Source of the DNA: Clostridia bacterium
GTDB lineage: Bacteria > Bacillota > Clostridia > Christensenellales > Aristaeellaceae
Assembly (NCBI GenBank): GCA_900769075.1
Contig: CAAGFE010000064.1
Coordinates: forward strand, 1-48,696
Reading direction: 5' to 3'
DNA: 48,696 bases
Shown here: positions 1-9,014 of the stretch, one piece after another
How positions within the stretch are numbered: position 1 is the first letter of the stretch
Layout of the letters: every line of letters begins with the position of its first letter
Made by a program: the position numbers and the translations under genes
The notes under the pieces: model-generated
Seen by the model: the letters and a program-made list of their open reading frames with translations, nothing else
Databases searched by the model: none
What the model was told of the DNA's origin: nothing

Positions 1-13
1 GGTAGTGGCTCAT
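1..13 (-). CDS. 5' end of an unknown gene, cut by the window edge
   Basis: On the minus strand an ATG (13-11) follows an AAAGGAG Shine-Dalgarno sequence (21-27) with seven bases between them. Only the first four codons (Met-Ser-His-Tyr) lie inside the window, so no function can be given. It would be transcribed away from holA in the same direction. The holA terminator lies between them, so it probably has its own promoter within roughly 30-140. The call rests only on the ribosome-binding site and start codon. Confidence 0.35.
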
Positions 14-148
14 TGAGTTGCTCCTTTCGTAGTTGTCCGCAAACAATATTCTAAAGGAGTTTCCTCTCTGAGTCACTATTTTCTTTGCACTGTTGCACTT
101 ACATTGTAAATTCAAGATGTTTTGTTACCCCTTTGTTCCCTTTCCGGA

Positions 149-182
149 CAAAAAGGGAGCGTCTCCTGCTCAGAGGCGCTCC
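149..182 (-). terminator. Rho-independent terminator after holA
   Basis: On the minus strand a ten-base stem with one mismatch (156-165 with 173-182) and a seven-base loop is followed by a short T run (150-154). It begins about ten bases after the holA stop codon. Confidence 0.75.
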
Positions 183-192
183 ACCGCGGCCG

Positions 193-1197
193 TCAGCCGC
201 CTTTCAATGCGAATATTTCCAGCATGGCCGTTTCCAGCGCGCCCTCCTCGTTGTAGCCGCCGGACTTGACCATGTACTCGGTTTTCAGGCAGATCTGCAC
301 CGCCTTTTTCACCTGACCGCCGGTATAGCCGCCGGCCTGGCGCATGCATCGTTCCGCGGCGAAGGGCTTGATGCCCAGGCGCTGCTTGATGTCGGCAGGC
401 GGCACCTTCTCATACTGCATGATCTTGATGTGCTGCATCAGCCGGAACTGGCGCAGCAGCATCGCAAGGATGCCCAGCCGGTCGGAGCCGGTGGTCAGCA
501 TGTCCCGCAGCAGCCCGAAGGCCTTGCCCTGCTGGCCCGCCACCACCGCGTCCACCATTTCAAACACCGTGCATTCCAGCGAGCGGGTCGCCACGGCATG
601 CACATCCGCCTCCGTGACGGTATCCCTCTCCCCCGCCAGCGCCGCCAGTTTCTCTATTTCCCGGCGGAGCAGCGCAGTATCGCTGCCCACGGTGAAGGAC
701 AGCACGCTGGCCGTCTGGGGGGAAATGCTCTTGCCCAGTTCCGCGAAGGTCTTGATGATCCACGGGGTCAGCTCCTCGTCCTTGAGCGGATCGAAGGACA
801 CAACGCCGTTCGCCTTTTTGATGGCGGCATAGAGCTTCTTGCGCCCGTCGGCCTTCCCCCGGCAGAGGAACACCAGCGCCGCGCTCTCCGGGACGCTGGG
901 GATATAGGAAATCAGCCGCTCATCCGCGTCGGCACGGCCCGCGAAGGCCGGATGCTCCTTCACGATCACCAGCCGCTTGTCCGCCATGAAGGGCAGCGTT
1001 TCGCAGGCAGCAATGATCGCGTCGGTTGTCGGCGCATCCATCAGGGACTCGTTCAGCTCCTCCATGCCCTCGGGCAGGATGGCCTTGCGCAGGGTGTGGA
1101 GCATCGCGGCCTTGATGTTCTCCTCCACGCCCTCAAACAGGTACGCGCCCTGCACCTTTCCAGCCTTGATCTGCTGGGCAAATTCCTTTCTGTCCAT
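193..1197 (-). CDS. holA: DNA polymerase III subunit delta (HolA)
   Basis: The clamp-loader delta subunit opens the beta sliding clamp during chromosome replication. The 334-residue product has the usual length of the family. Its N-terminus (MDRKEFAQQIKAGKVQGAYL) matches the typical start, in which the first domain holds an AAA-like fold without a working Walker motif, as is normal for delta. The middle (residues about 140-210) has the conserved pattern around LLRREIEKLAAL, and the C-terminal third is the helical collar domain with LLRQFRLMQHIK. It lies 14 bases after the metallo-hydrolase gene and is followed by a terminator, so it is the last gene of a MATE-hydrolase-holA unit. In many Firmicutes holA sits next to rpsT; here rpsT is 22 kb away. 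Confidence 0.93.
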   Translation of the reverse strand: MDRKEFAQQIKAGKVQGAYLFEGVEENIKAAMLHTLRKAILPEGMEELNESLMDAPTTDAIIAACETLPFMADKRLVIVKEHPAFAGRADADERLISYIPSVPESAALVFLCRGKADGRKKLYAAIKKANGVVSFDPLKDEELTPWIIKTFAELGKSISPQTASVLSFTVGSDTALLRREIEKLAALAGERDTVTEADVHAVATRSLECTVFEMVDAVVAGQQGKAFGLLRDMLTTGSDRLGILAMLLRQFRLMQHIKIMQYEKVPPADIKQRLGIKPFAAERCMRQAGGYTGGQVKKAVQICLKTEYMVKSGGYNEEGALETAMLEIFALKGG

Positions 1198-1211
1198 CCC
1201 AGCCTCCCGGC

Positions 1212-1931
1212 TTACAGCTCGTACGCATCCCCGCAGGCCGCCAGCACCGCGTCGCTGCGGTGGACGCGGGCCTCGCGCAGCAGGGTGTCAGGGTCAATGC
1301 AAGGATTCAGATGGGTGATGACCAGCCGGCCCACCCCGGCCTCCCTTGCTGCCCTTGCCGCGAGGGACGCGGACAGGTGAGGCTTGCCCTCCGCCCAGGT
1401 ATCCTCGGTGAACAGGCCGTCCGCCAGCAGAAGATCCGCACCCCGGGCGAAATCCGTCAGGCCCTCGACGGTGTTGGTATCGCCGGTATAGCAGAGGGTT
1501 TTGGAGCCCTGGGTCAGGCGGTACATCACCGCCGGAACTGGATGGCGCGCGGCGAAGACCTGCACCTGCACGTCCCCCACGGTGAAGGCGTCCCCCGGGT
1601 GCACGTCATGGAGCACCGCCACGCCGCTTTTTTGCATGGCCTGTCGCACCAGGCAGTTTTCATCCACTGGCGCGTAGATGTTGAGCGGCTCCTCCGCACA
1701 GGCCGCCAGGCGGAAGATCAGCGGCAGCAGGTCGGAGCAATGGTCGTAGTGCCAGTGAGTCAGCAGGAGGGCGGACAGCTTCTCCGGCGGGGTCAGGGCC
1801 GTCAGGCGGGCAAGCGTTCCGCTGCCCAGATCCAGGGCGATTTCGGTCGCCCCTGCCGACAGGAAATAGCCCGAGGTGGCTCCTCCGGGCGCCGGGAACG
1901 GGCCGTTCATGCCCAGGATCGTCAGACGCAT
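1212..1931 (-). CDS. Metallo-beta-lactamase fold hydrolase (RNase Z-like)
   Basis: This 239-residue cytosolic protein carries the metal-binding motif THWHYDHCSD (from about residue 78), a later metal-ligand His in ARHPVP, the bridging Asp in YTGDTN, and a C-terminal ITHL histidine. Together these are a complete dinuclear zinc site of the beta-lactamase fold. The overall pattern (MRLTILGMNGPFPAPGGATSGYF) is that of the small RNase Z/ElaC-like or YhfI-type hydrolases found in Firmicutes. The substrate cannot be told, since the family includes tRNA 3' processing enzymes and phosphodiesterases. A good Shine-Dalgarno sequence (AAGGAGG) precedes the ATG. It lies between the MATE exporter (21-base gap) and holA. 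Confidence 0.85.
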   Translation of the reverse strand: MRLTILGMNGPFPAPGGATSGYFLSAGATEIALDLGSGTLARLTALTPPEKLSALLLTHWHYDHCSDLLPLIFRLAACAEEPLNIYAPVDENCLVRQAMQKSGVAVLHDVHPGDAFTVGDVQVQVFAARHPVPAVMYRLTQGSKTLCYTGDTNTVEGLTDFARGADLLLADGLFTEDTWAEGKPHLSASLAARAAREAGVGRLVITHLNPCIDPDTLLREARVHRSDAVLAACGDAYEL

Positions 1932-1952
1932 GGCTGCTTCCTCCTTGTTTGG

Positions 1953-3380
1953 TTATTCGCTCACAATGTTGTTCGCCCAGAAGTCGCTCCTCAGCATGAA
2001 CACGCCGATGACTGCCTTCACCACGTCGATGAACTGGATGCAGAAGTACATCAGCACCACGTCCGCATGGGTATAACGGCTGAGCACGAAGGCCAGCACC
2101 GCCGGGACGCACCAGGTATACACCGAGTCAAACAGGAAGGTGATGACGGTCTTGCCGCCGGAGCGGATGGTGAAATACGCCGAATGCAGGAAGGCATGGA
2201 TCGGCAGCGACAGGCCTGCGATCACCAGCGTCTGGGACGCGATGTGCTTGGTTTCGTCCGACACGGCGAACCAGTTGGGCACAATGCCTGATATGCTGGC
2301 CAGCATCGCGCCCAGCACGATGTGGCTCACCACCGTGATGAACAGCAGCTTGCTCGCCGTGCTGCGGGCACCGGCCTTGTCCCCCTGGCCCAGGCATTGG
2401 CCCACCATGATCGACACGGCGTTGCCCATGGCGAACATGATGATGCAGAACAGGTTCCAGGCGGTGGAGGTGATATTCAGCGCCGCCAGGGCCGTCATGC
2501 CGCGGGTGGAATAGCACTGGTTGATGAAGGTCATGCCCAGGGACCAGAGCATTTCGTTGATCAGCAGCGGCGTACCGGTGATGGCGATACGCTTGAGCAG
2601 GCTCAGCGGCACATGCCCGCTGCGGAACGCGCCCTGGAGGAAAATGTAGCGGTGCTGGTGCAGGTGCGCATAGATCAGCACGAAGAACATTTCCACAAAG
2701 CGGGCGATCACCGTGGCCAGCGCTGCGCCGCGCACGCCCATGCCCGCGCCCCACATGGTGAAGCCCACGCCCAGGACGTGCAGCTCCCGAACAGGATAAA
2801 TCAGCAGGAAGTTCAGCACCAGGTTGGTCAGGATGGCGATCACGCTGCCCACCATGGTGGCAACGGTCTTGCCCATCTCGCGCATGGAGCCCGCGTAGAC
2901 CTGCACCAGCATGAAGGGCAGCAGCCCGAAGAGCATGATGTGCAGATAATCCAGGCCCTCGCTGAGGGCAAGCGCCGCGCGCTCCGCGCTCACCTCCGCC
3001 TTCAGAAACAGGTTGATGAAGGTTTCGCCCCACTGGGACAGCAGCGCGATGCCGATCACCAGCACCGCCGCGCCGAAGTAGATCTTCGCGCGGAAGGACT
3101 GGCGCATCCCCTCCGCATCGCCCTTCCCCGCGAACTGTGCGCCGAAGATGGACACGCCGCTGAGTCCGCCGAAGATGGTCAGGTTGAACACCATCAGGAT
3201 CTGGTTGACCACGCTGACCGCGCTGAGGGATTCCTCCCCCAGGCTGCCGACCATCAGGTTATCCAGGAGGTTCACGGCGGAGGTGATGCCCTGCTGTACC
3301 ACCAGCGGCAGCAGGATGATCAGCACGGAACGGTAAAAGGCTTTGTCGCCAATGAATTTGCGCTTGAGGGATTGGAACAT
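1953..3380 (-). CDS. MATE family multidrug/metabolite exporter
   Basis: A membrane protein of 475 residues with about twelve hydrophobic segments arranged as two homologous halves, as expected for the MATE (multi-antimicrobial extrusion) family. The first half starts with LPLVVQQGITSAVNLLDNLMVG, the usual MATE signature region, and the second half repeats a related pattern around residue 250. Such proteins expel cations or drugs in exchange for sodium or protons; the substrate cannot be inferred. The start ATG follows AAAGGAG with a ten-base spacer that is mostly a run of C. It is the first gene of a unit with the metallo-hydrolase and holA. Confidence 0.9.
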   Translation of the reverse strand: MFQSLKRKFIGDKAFYRSVLIILLPLVVQQGITSAVNLLDNLMVGSLGEESLSAVSVVNQILMVFNLTIFGGLSGVSIFGAQFAGKGDAEGMRQSFRAKIYFGAAVLVIGIALLSQWGETFINLFLKAEVSAERAALALSEGLDYLHIMLFGLLPFMLVQVYAGSMREMGKTVATMVGSVIAILTNLVLNFLLIYPVRELHVLGVGFTMWGAGMGVRGAALATVIARFVEMFFVLIYAHLHQHRYIFLQGAFRSGHVPLSLLKRIAITGTPLLINEMLWSLGMTFINQCYSTRGMTALAALNITSTAWNLFCIIMFAMGNAVSIMVGQCLGQGDKAGARSTASKLLFITVVSHIVLGAMLASISGIVPNWFAVSDETKHIASQTLVIAGLSLPIHAFLHSAYFTIRSGGKTVITFLFDSVYTWCVPAVLAFVLSRYTHADVVLMYFCIQFIDVVKAVIGVFMLRSDFWANNIVSE

Positions 3381-3813
3381 GGGGGGGGTACTCCTTTGTA
3401 ATCACGGGTATCGTTGCAATAACACTGTAGGTGTTCAGGGAATGTAAGTTGATGTGGGGCGCTTCAGGGGTGGGTAACTTGATGAATTCCTTGCCTGAAA
3501 AGCGCGCCGACCCCGAAAGGCATCGGCGCGTAGGGTTGTTGTGCTTAGTTGGGACAGTTGTTGCCTTGCGTGGAACGTTGAGTGTGTCCCTTGTGGGGCC
3601 GGAACCTTTGCAGGACGGGTGCGGTCCTTGTGGGGCTGGGGGGCTGATTCACATATCCTGGCGGATTCGTGAAAGGCGCGTGGGGGTGGTTTGCGCCTGC
3701 GGGCGCGGAGCAGGGTCGCTGCCCCTGTGCTCTGCCAGGGCCTCCGAGGCCCTGGACCCCTCAAGAGACTTCGTCCCTTGACCCGATTTCGCTTCGCGCG
3801 GTGGGGGTACTGA
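3381..3813. repeat. Gene-free 430-base spacer with stacked palindromes
   Basis: No credible gene is seen here. The spacer holds several inverted repeats: eight-base arms at 3503-3510 and 3523-3530, perfect nine-base arms at 3735-3743 and 3747-3755 with a three-base loop, and nine-base arms with one mismatch at 3761-3769 and 3773-3781. The last two stand directly downstream of pgi on the minus strand and could stop or protect its transcript. The paired-hairpin layout resembles interspersed palindromic sequences seen between genes in GC-rich gut Clostridia, but copies elsewhere cannot be checked from this window. Confidence 0.5.
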
Positions 3814-5157
3814 TTACAGGCGCTTTTCCAGTTCCGCCTTCCGCTCCTCGTATCCGGGCTTGCCCAGCAGCGCGAACATGTTCTTCTTGTAGGCTTCCAC
3901 GCCGGGCTGGTCGAAGGGGTTCACGCCCAGCAGGTAGCCGGACAGACCGCAGGCCTTCTCGAAGAAGTAGCACAGGTAACCGAAGTGGTAGGCGTCCGCC
4001 CGGTCAATCTCAATGATGATGTTGGGGGTACCGCCATCCATGTGGGCCATCAGGGTGCCCTGGTAGGCCTTGGAGTTTACAAACTGCACGGACTTGCCCG
4101 CCAGATAGTTCAGGCCGTCGATATCTTCCGCCGCTTCCTCAATGAAGGCCTCGGAGCGGGGCTGCTTCACCCAGATGACGGTTTCAAACAGGCTGCGGGT
4201 GCCGTCCTGGATGAACTGACCGATGGAGTGCAGGTCGGTGGAGAAATTCGCCGCGGTGGGGAAGATGCCCTTGTTGTCCTTGCCCTCGGACTCGGCAAAG
4301 AGCTGCTTGAACCACTCGCCCATCATGGTCAGGGCGGGCTCGTAGTTCACCAGAATCTCGGTGGTCTTGCCCTTGCGGTACAGGATGTTGCGCAGCGCGG
4401 CGTACTTCATGGAGGGGTTGCAGTCGATGCAGCCATCCCTGCAGACCTCGCGGGCCTCGGCAGCGCCCTTCATCATGGCCTCGATGTCGATGCCGGCGGC
4501 GGCGATGGGCAGCAGACCCACAGCGGTCAGCACGGAGAAACGGCCGCCCACGTCATCCGGGACGACGAAGGTTTCGTAGCCCTCCACGTCGGACAGGTTC
4601 TTCAGCGCGCCGCGGGCCTTGTCGGTGGTGGCATAGATACGGCCCTTCGCGCCTTCCTTGCCGTACTTTTCCTCCAGCATCTTCTTGAACACGCGGAAGG
4701 CGATGGCCGGCTCGGTGGTGGTGCCGGACTTGGAGATGATGTTGACGGAGAAGTCCCGGTCACCGATGATCTTGATGATATCGTTGAGGTAGGCCGAGGA
4801 AATGTTGTTGCCCGCGAAGTAGATCTCGGGGATGCCCTCGGGACGCACGCCGTTGTACATCTGACCGTTGACGAACTCAATCGCCGCGCGGGCGCCCAGG
4901 TAGGACCCGCCGATGCCGATCACGACCAGCACAGCGCTGTCGCCCTGGATCTTCTTCGCCGCCTGCTGAATGCGGACGAACTCTTCCTTGTCATAATTCA
5001 CGGGCAGATCCAGCCAGCCCAGGAAGTCATTGCCCGCGCCCTTGCCGGACAGCAGCACCTCATTAGCGGTCTTGACCAGGGAGGTCATATTGTCCAGTTC
5101 GGACTGCTTCACAAAGCCGTTCACGCCGGTCAGTTTCAGTTCCATTGCCATATCCAT
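3814..5157 (-). CDS. pgi: Glucose-6-phosphate isomerase
   Basis: Interconverts glucose 6-phosphate and fructose 6-phosphate in glycolysis. The 447-residue product matches the short Firmicute form. Visible family motifs are IGIGGSYLGARAAIEF (phosphate loop), SKSGTTTEPAIAFR, DDVGGRFSVLTAVGLLP with the PGI signature, and the GQFIQDG region with the conserved Gln. The catalytic Glu lies in the ALTMMGEWFKQLFAESEGK stretch. I chose the ATG at 5157 (MDMAMELKLT) because GGAG stands four bases upstream; a longer reading from 5199 has no ribosome-binding site. It is a single-gene unit with its own promoter and faces the palindrome-rich spacer downstream. Confidence 0.96.
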   Translation of the reverse strand: MDMAMELKLTGVNGFVKQSELDNMTSLVKTANEVLLSGKGAGNDFLGWLDLPVNYDKEEFVRIQQAAKKIQGDSAVLVVIGIGGSYLGARAAIEFVNGQMYNGVRPEGIPEIYFAGNNISSAYLNDIIKIIGDRDFSVNIISKSGTTTEPAIAFRVFKKMLEEKYGKEGAKGRIYATTDKARGALKNLSDVEGYETFVVPDDVGGRFSVLTAVGLLPIAAAGIDIEAMMKGAAEAREVCRDGCIDCNPSMKYAALRNILYRKGKTTEILVNYEPALTMMGEWFKQLFAESEGKDNKGIFPTAANFSTDLHSIGQFIQDGTRSLFETVIWVKQPRSEAFIEEAAEDIDGLNYLAGKSVQFVNSKAYQGTLMAHMDGGTPNIIIEIDRADAYHFGYLCYFFEKACGLSGYLLGVNPFDQPGVEAYKKNMFALLGKPGYEERKAELEKRL

Positions 5158-5213
5158 CGTCTCCGATCTCATCAGATTTTTGGGATGCCCTGGAGGCATA
5201 CAATGTCTGAAAC

Positions 5214-5242
5214 ATTATACCGCGATTCATGGAATTAAGCAA
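5214..5242 (-). promoter_or_regulatory. Sigma-A promoter of pgi
   Basis: On the minus strand TTGCTT (5242-5237), 17 bases, then a perfect TATAAT (5219-5214), about 57 bases before the pgi start codon. Confidence 0.75.
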
Positions 5243-5254
5243 GGGGGACTTCAG

Positions 5255-5290
5255 CAAAAAAGCGGCCCGTCCGCCGAGGCAGACAGGCCG
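5255..5290 (-). terminator. Terminator of the liv operon
   Basis: Minus-strand 13-base-pair stem with some G-T pairs (5278-5290 with 5263-5275), a two-base loop and a six-T run, directly after livF. Confidence 0.85.
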
Positions 5291-5301
5291 GAAATACCCG
5301 T

Positions 5302-6009
5302 TTAATTGCCCAGATACGCCTTGCGCACATCGTCATCATGGAGCAGCTCATCCGCCGGGCCGGTCTTGGAGACCCTGCCGGTTTCCAGCACATAGGCACG
5401 GTCCGCGATGGACAGCGCCATCTGCGCGTTCTGCTCCACCAGCAGGATGGTGACCCCGGCGCTGTGCAGCTCCTTGATGATGCTGAAAATCTGCTCCACC
5501 AGGATGGGCGCCAGACCCATGGAGGGCTCGTCCAGCATCAGCAGGCGGGGCTTGGACATCATCGCGCGGGCGATGGCCAGCATCTGCTGCTCGCCGCCGG
5601 AAAGGGTGCCCGCAATCTGCTTTTCGCGCTCCTTGAGGCGCGGGAAGCGGGTGAACATCTCGTCGATGGACACGGGAATCTCCCACTTGGGCCGGGTGAA
5701 GCCGCCCATTTCCAGGTTTTCCCGCACGGTCATCTGCTGGAAAATGCGGCGTCCTTCGGGGCAAAGCGCCATGCCCAGGGACACGGTTTTGTTGGCGGGA
5801 ATGGCAGACAGGTTCTTGCCGAGAAAGGAGATGGAACCGCTGCGGGGGCGCAACAGGCCCGCCACGGTATTCAGCGTGGTGGATTTGCCCGCGCCGTTGG
5901 CGCCGATCAGCGTCACGATTTCGCCCTCGTTGACCTCGAAGGAAACGCCCTTGATGGCGTGAATCGCGCCGTAGTACACATGAATATCGTCCACTTTGAG
6001 CAGGCTCAT
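5302..6009 (-). CDS. livF: Branched-chain amino-acid ABC importer, ATPase LivF
   Basis: One of the two cytosolic ATPases that drive uptake by a LIV-type importer. The 235-residue product has Walker A GANGAGKST (about residues 34-42), the family's CPEGRRIF segment after the Q-loop, the ABC signature LSGGEQQMLAIARA, Walker B LLMLDEPSMGLAP, and the switch histidine replaced by Gln in LLVEQN, which is normal for LivF. Its ATG overlaps the livG stop by one base (TGATG), so translation is probably coupled. It is the last gene of livJHMGF and is followed by a strong terminator. Confidence 0.94.
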   Translation of the reverse strand: MSLLKVDDIHVYYGAIHAIKGVSFEVNEGEIVTLIGANGAGKSTTLNTVAGLLRPRSGSISFLGKNLSAIPANKTVSLGMALCPEGRRIFQQMTVRENLEMGGFTRPKWEIPVSIDEMFTRFPRLKEREKQIAGTLSGGEQQMLAIARAMMSKPRLLMLDEPSMGLAPILVEQIFSIIKELHSAGVTILLVEQNAQMALSIADRAYVLETGRVSKTGPADELLHDDDVRKAYLGN

Positions 6010-6881
6010 CAGGCATTTTCCTCCTTCTTCTGGCTGCCGAGGTACGCCTCGATGACCACGGGATTCCGCTGGATCTCCTCCGGCGTGCCCTTGGCAATGA
6101 TGCGGCCGTAATTCAGCACGCAGATGCCCTCGCAGATGCCCATGACCAGGTTCATGTCGTGCTCGATGAGCATCACGGCAATCTGGAACTGGTCGCGGAT
6201 CTTGATGATATTGCGCATCAGCTCCTCGGTTTCGTGGGGATTCATGCCGGCGGCGGGCTCGTCCAGCAGCAGCAGGGACGGGTTGGTCGCCAGGGCGCGG
6301 ACGATCTCCAGGCGGCGCTGGGCGCCGTAGGGCAAACTGCCGGCCTTCACGTCCGCCATGTCCTGCATGCCGAAAATGGACAGCAGCTCCAGGGCCTTCT
6401 GATGCTGACGCCTCTCCCCCGACCAGAACCCCGGCATGCGCAGAATGCCGCTGAACATGCCGTACTTGATCTGGTTGTGCAGGCCGATGCGGACATTGTC
6501 CTCCACGGTCATGTTGCCGAACAGGCGGATGTTCTGGAACGTGCGGGCGATGCCCATCCGATTGGCCTGCTCGGTGGTCATGCCGCTGGTATCCTTGCCG
6601 TTGATCAGCACGGTACCTGTCGTGGGCTGGTATACTTTTGTCAACAGGTTGAACACGGTGGTCTTGCCCGCGCCGTTGGGGCCGATCAGGCCGCAGATCT
6701 CGGTGGGGCCGACGGCGATATTGAAGTCCTCCACCGCCTTCAGGCCGCCGAACTCAATGCCCAGGTGGCGGGTTTCCAGCACGGGGCGCTTGTCCACGTC
6801 GCGCTCGGGGACGATGGACATGGACGGCACCGGCACCATCTTGGTGTCGAGCAGTCGTTTCCTCATGTTCTGCTCCGTCAT
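6009..6881 (-). CDS. livG: Branched-chain amino-acid ABC importer, ATPase LivG
   Basis: Second ATPase of the LIV-type importer, 290 residues. It has Walker A GPNGAGKTT, the LivG-typical IARTFQNIRLFGNMTV after the Q-loop, the signature region LPYGAQRRLEIVRALA, Walker B LLLLDEPAAGMNP and the switch histidine in IEHDMNLV. About 30 extra residues at the N-terminus (MTEQNMRKRLLDTKMVPVPS onward) precede the usual start of the ATPase core. They are in frame and follow directly on livM, whose stop overlaps the ATG by four bases, so this start is probably right. Confidence 0.93.
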   Translation of the reverse strand: MTEQNMRKRLLDTKMVPVPSMSIVPERDVDKRPVLETRHLGIEFGGLKAVEDFNIAVGPTEICGLIGPNGAGKTTVFNLLTKVYQPTTGTVLINGKDTSGMTTEQANRMGIARTFQNIRLFGNMTVEDNVRIGLHNQIKYGMFSGILRMPGFWSGERRQHQKALELLSIFGMQDMADVKAGSLPYGAQRRLEIVRALATNPSLLLLDEPAAGMNPHETEELMRNIIKIRDQFQIAVMLIEHDMNLVMGICEGICVLNYGRIIAKGTPEEIQRNPVVIEAYLGSQKKEENA

Positions 6882-8005
6882 GCCGCATCACCTGCCTTTC
6901 GGGATTTGGGGAGGAGTTTGCCGAGCTTGCTCGACAGGGCCTGCATCAGCCTGGTCTGCATGATGCGCGTCCACAGGTTCTTGAGGATGGGGCTGTTGGT
7001 CGCCAGCATGACCAGAATCAGCACAATGGCATACACCAGCATGCGGTAGTTGGAGAAGGAACGGAGGAGCTCGGGCAGGAGGGTCAGCGCCGCCGCCGCG
7101 ATGACGGAGCCGCGGATGTTGCCGATGCCGCCCAGCACCACGAACACCAGCACCAGGATGGAGGTATCAAACTTGAACTTCGCCGCCGTGACGGTGGAGT
7201 AGTTGAGGCCGTACAGCGCGCCCGCCATGCCCGCCAGCACCGCGGAGGTGACGAAGGCCATCATCTTGTACTTGGTCACGTTCAGGCCCACGGATTCCGC
7301 AGCGATGCGGCTGTCGCGGATGGCCATGATCGCCCGGCCGGAACGGGAGTTGACCAGGTTGAGCACCACAAAGAGGGTGAACAGCACCAGCGCAAATCCC
7401 ATGTCAAAGGTCGCAATCTTGGCCACGCCCACAGCGCCCGCCGGGCCGTTGTAGATGATCTTGCCCGCCAGGCCGGCAGGATTGTTGAAGGCCAGCTGGA
7501 GGTTCGCGCCATCCACGGCGAAATACAGGGTGTTGAGCACATTGCGGATGATTTCGCCGAAGGCCAGCGTCACGATGGCGAGGTAGTCGCCCCGCAGCCG
7601 CAGCACGGGGATGCCGATCAGCACGCCCGCGATGCCTGCCATCACGCCGCCCGAACAGATGGCGAGGATCAGCCGGATGGTCTTGTTATCCGCCAGCACC
7701 GCCAGGGCACTGTCGCTGCCGCCAAAGGCACTCACCAGCCAGGTGGACATGATGATGCCGGAAAACGCGCCGACGCTCATAAAGCCCGCATGGCCCAGGG
7801 ACAATTCGCCGGAGATGCCGACGGTCAGGTTCAGCGACACCGCCATGACGATGTACACGCAGATGGGCACCAGCTGGCCCTTGAGGGAGCGGGTCATCTT
7901 GAACCCCTCGATTTCGCCGGACATCGCCAGCTGGCAGACCAGGTAAGCGATGATCACCAGCGCGTAGGTGATGAGGTTGCTGCGGAGCTTCTTTGAAATT
8001 TTCAC
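6878..8005 (-). CDS. livM: Branched-chain amino-acid ABC importer, permease LivM
   Basis: Membrane subunit of the LIV-type importer with about eight to ten hydrophobic segments. It has the family hallmarks LGHAGFMSVGAFSG, GIPVLRLRGDYLAIVTLAFGEI and the cytosolic loop NSRSGRAIMAIRDSRIAAESVG that contacts the ATPases. I prefer a GTG start at 8005 (375 residues) because GAGGTGA stands seven bases before it; an upstream ATG at 8029 lies inside livH and has no ribosome-binding site. The stop overlaps livG by four bases. Confidence 0.92.
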   Translation of the reverse strand: MKISKKLRSNLITYALVIIAYLVCQLAMSGEIEGFKMTRSLKGQLVPICVYIVMAVSLNLTVGISGELSLGHAGFMSVGAFSGIIMSTWLVSAFGGSDSALAVLADNKTIRLILAICSGGVMAGIAGVLIGIPVLRLRGDYLAIVTLAFGEIIRNVLNTLYFAVDGANLQLAFNNPAGLAGKIIYNGPAGAVGVAKIATFDMGFALVLFTLFVVLNLVNSRSGRAIMAIRDSRIAAESVGLNVTKYKMMAFVTSAVLAGMAGALYGLNYSTVTAAKFKFDTSILVLVFVVLGGIGNIRGSVIAAAALTLLPELLRSFSNYRMLVYAIVLILVMLATNSPILKNLWTRIMQTRLMQALSSKLGKLLPKSRKAGDAA

Positions 8006-8015
8006 GCTTCTCACC

Positions 8016-8900
8016 TCACACTTTCTCATGTACTTTCTTGCCCAGCAGGCCCGTGGGCTTCACCAGCAGCACGATAATAAGCACGGCAAAGACAAAGGCG
8101 TCGCCCAGCTCCATGGAGATGTAGGCCTTGCCGAGGATCTCGATCACACCCAGGAGGATGCCGCCGATCATGGCGCCGGGGATGGAGCCGATGCCGCCGA
8201 ACACCGCCGCGGTGAACGCCTTGATGCCCGGCATGGAACCGGTGGTCGGGGTCAGCGCGGGATAGGCGGTGCACAGCAGCACGCCCGCGATCGCCGCCAG
8301 GGCGGAACCGATGGCAAAGGTGACGGAAATGGTCTGATTGACGTTGATGCCCATCAGCTCCGCCGCGCCCTTGTCCTCGGACACCACGCGCATGGCCTTG
8401 CCCATCTTCGTCTTGGAGGTGAACAGGGTCAGGGCGATCATGATGATCACGCAGGCGGCGATGGTCACGATGGCCTCGCCCTTGATGATCAGCCGGCCGC
8501 CCATCAGGGACAGGGCGGGCACGCCGATCATGTTCGGGAACACCTTGGGGCTGGAACCCCAGATGAGCAGCGCCGCATTCTGGAGCAGATAGGACATGCC
8601 GATGGCGGTGATCAGCACCGCCAGGGAGGTCGCCTGACGCAGGGGCTTATAGGCCAGGCGCTCGATCACGATGCCCAGCACGGTACAGGCCACCATGGCA
8701 ACCGCGACTGCCACAAAGGGCGGGAGCTTCCAATAATGCACGGCGCAGAAGGAAACGTACGCGCCGATCATGATCACGTCGCCATGGGCGAAATTCAGCA
8801 TTTTGGCGATGCCGTACACCATCGTGTAGCCCAGTGCGATGATGGCATACACGCTGCCCAGGCTCAGACCGTTCATCAGGTGGGAAAGGAGCGATACCAT
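8016..8900 (-). CDS. livH: Branched-chain amino-acid ABC importer, permease LivH
   Basis: Membrane subunit pairing with LivM, 294 residues. It begins in the typical way (LMNGLSLGSVYAIIALGYTMVYGIAKMLNFAHGD, given here from residue 8 with pieces joined by the conserved GYTMVYG and NFAHGD) and carries the KTKMGKAMRVVSEDKGAAELMGI coupling loop, whose KMGKAMRV core is diagnostic. It has about eight membrane segments. It is separated from livJ by a hairpin (8962-8993), which fits the usual need for more binding protein than membrane subunit. Confidence 0.93.
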   Translation of the reverse strand: MVSLLSHLMNGLSLGSVYAIIALGYTMVYGIAKMLNFAHGDVIMIGAYVSFCAVHYWKLPPFVAVAVAMVACTVLGIVIERLAYKPLRQATSLAVLITAIGMSYLLQNAALLIWGSSPKVFPNMIGVPALSLMGGRLIIKGEAIVTIAACVIIMIALTLFTSKTKMGKAMRVVSEDKGAAELMGINVNQTISVTFAIGSALAAIAGVLLCTAYPALTPTTGSMPGIKAFTAAVFGGIGSIPGAMIGGILLGVIEILGKAYISMELGDAFVFAVLIIVLLVKPTGLLGKKVHEKV

Positions 8901-8961
8901 TCCTTCACGACCTCTCTTGAGTGATTTTCAGGAAAACGGGGATTTCCGCATGACAACAACT

Positions 8962-8993
8962 GCCCGACTCCCGCAGCCTTGCAGGAGTCGGGC
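8962..8993 (-). promoter_or_regulatory. Intercistronic hairpin between livJ and livH
   Basis: Perfect ten-base arms (8962-8971 and 8984-8993) around a twelve-base loop. On the minus strand the following run is only weakly T-rich, so it may be a leaky terminator or a 3' end stabiliser that raises livJ over the downstream genes. Confidence 0.55.
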
Positions 8994-9014
8994 GTAAAAC
9001 ACGCCTTCCGGGGA

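Noticed and set aside
8005..8029. Upstream ATG of livM
   Set aside because: It lies inside livH with no Shine-Dalgarno sequence; the GTG at 8005 has GAGGTGA at the right distance.
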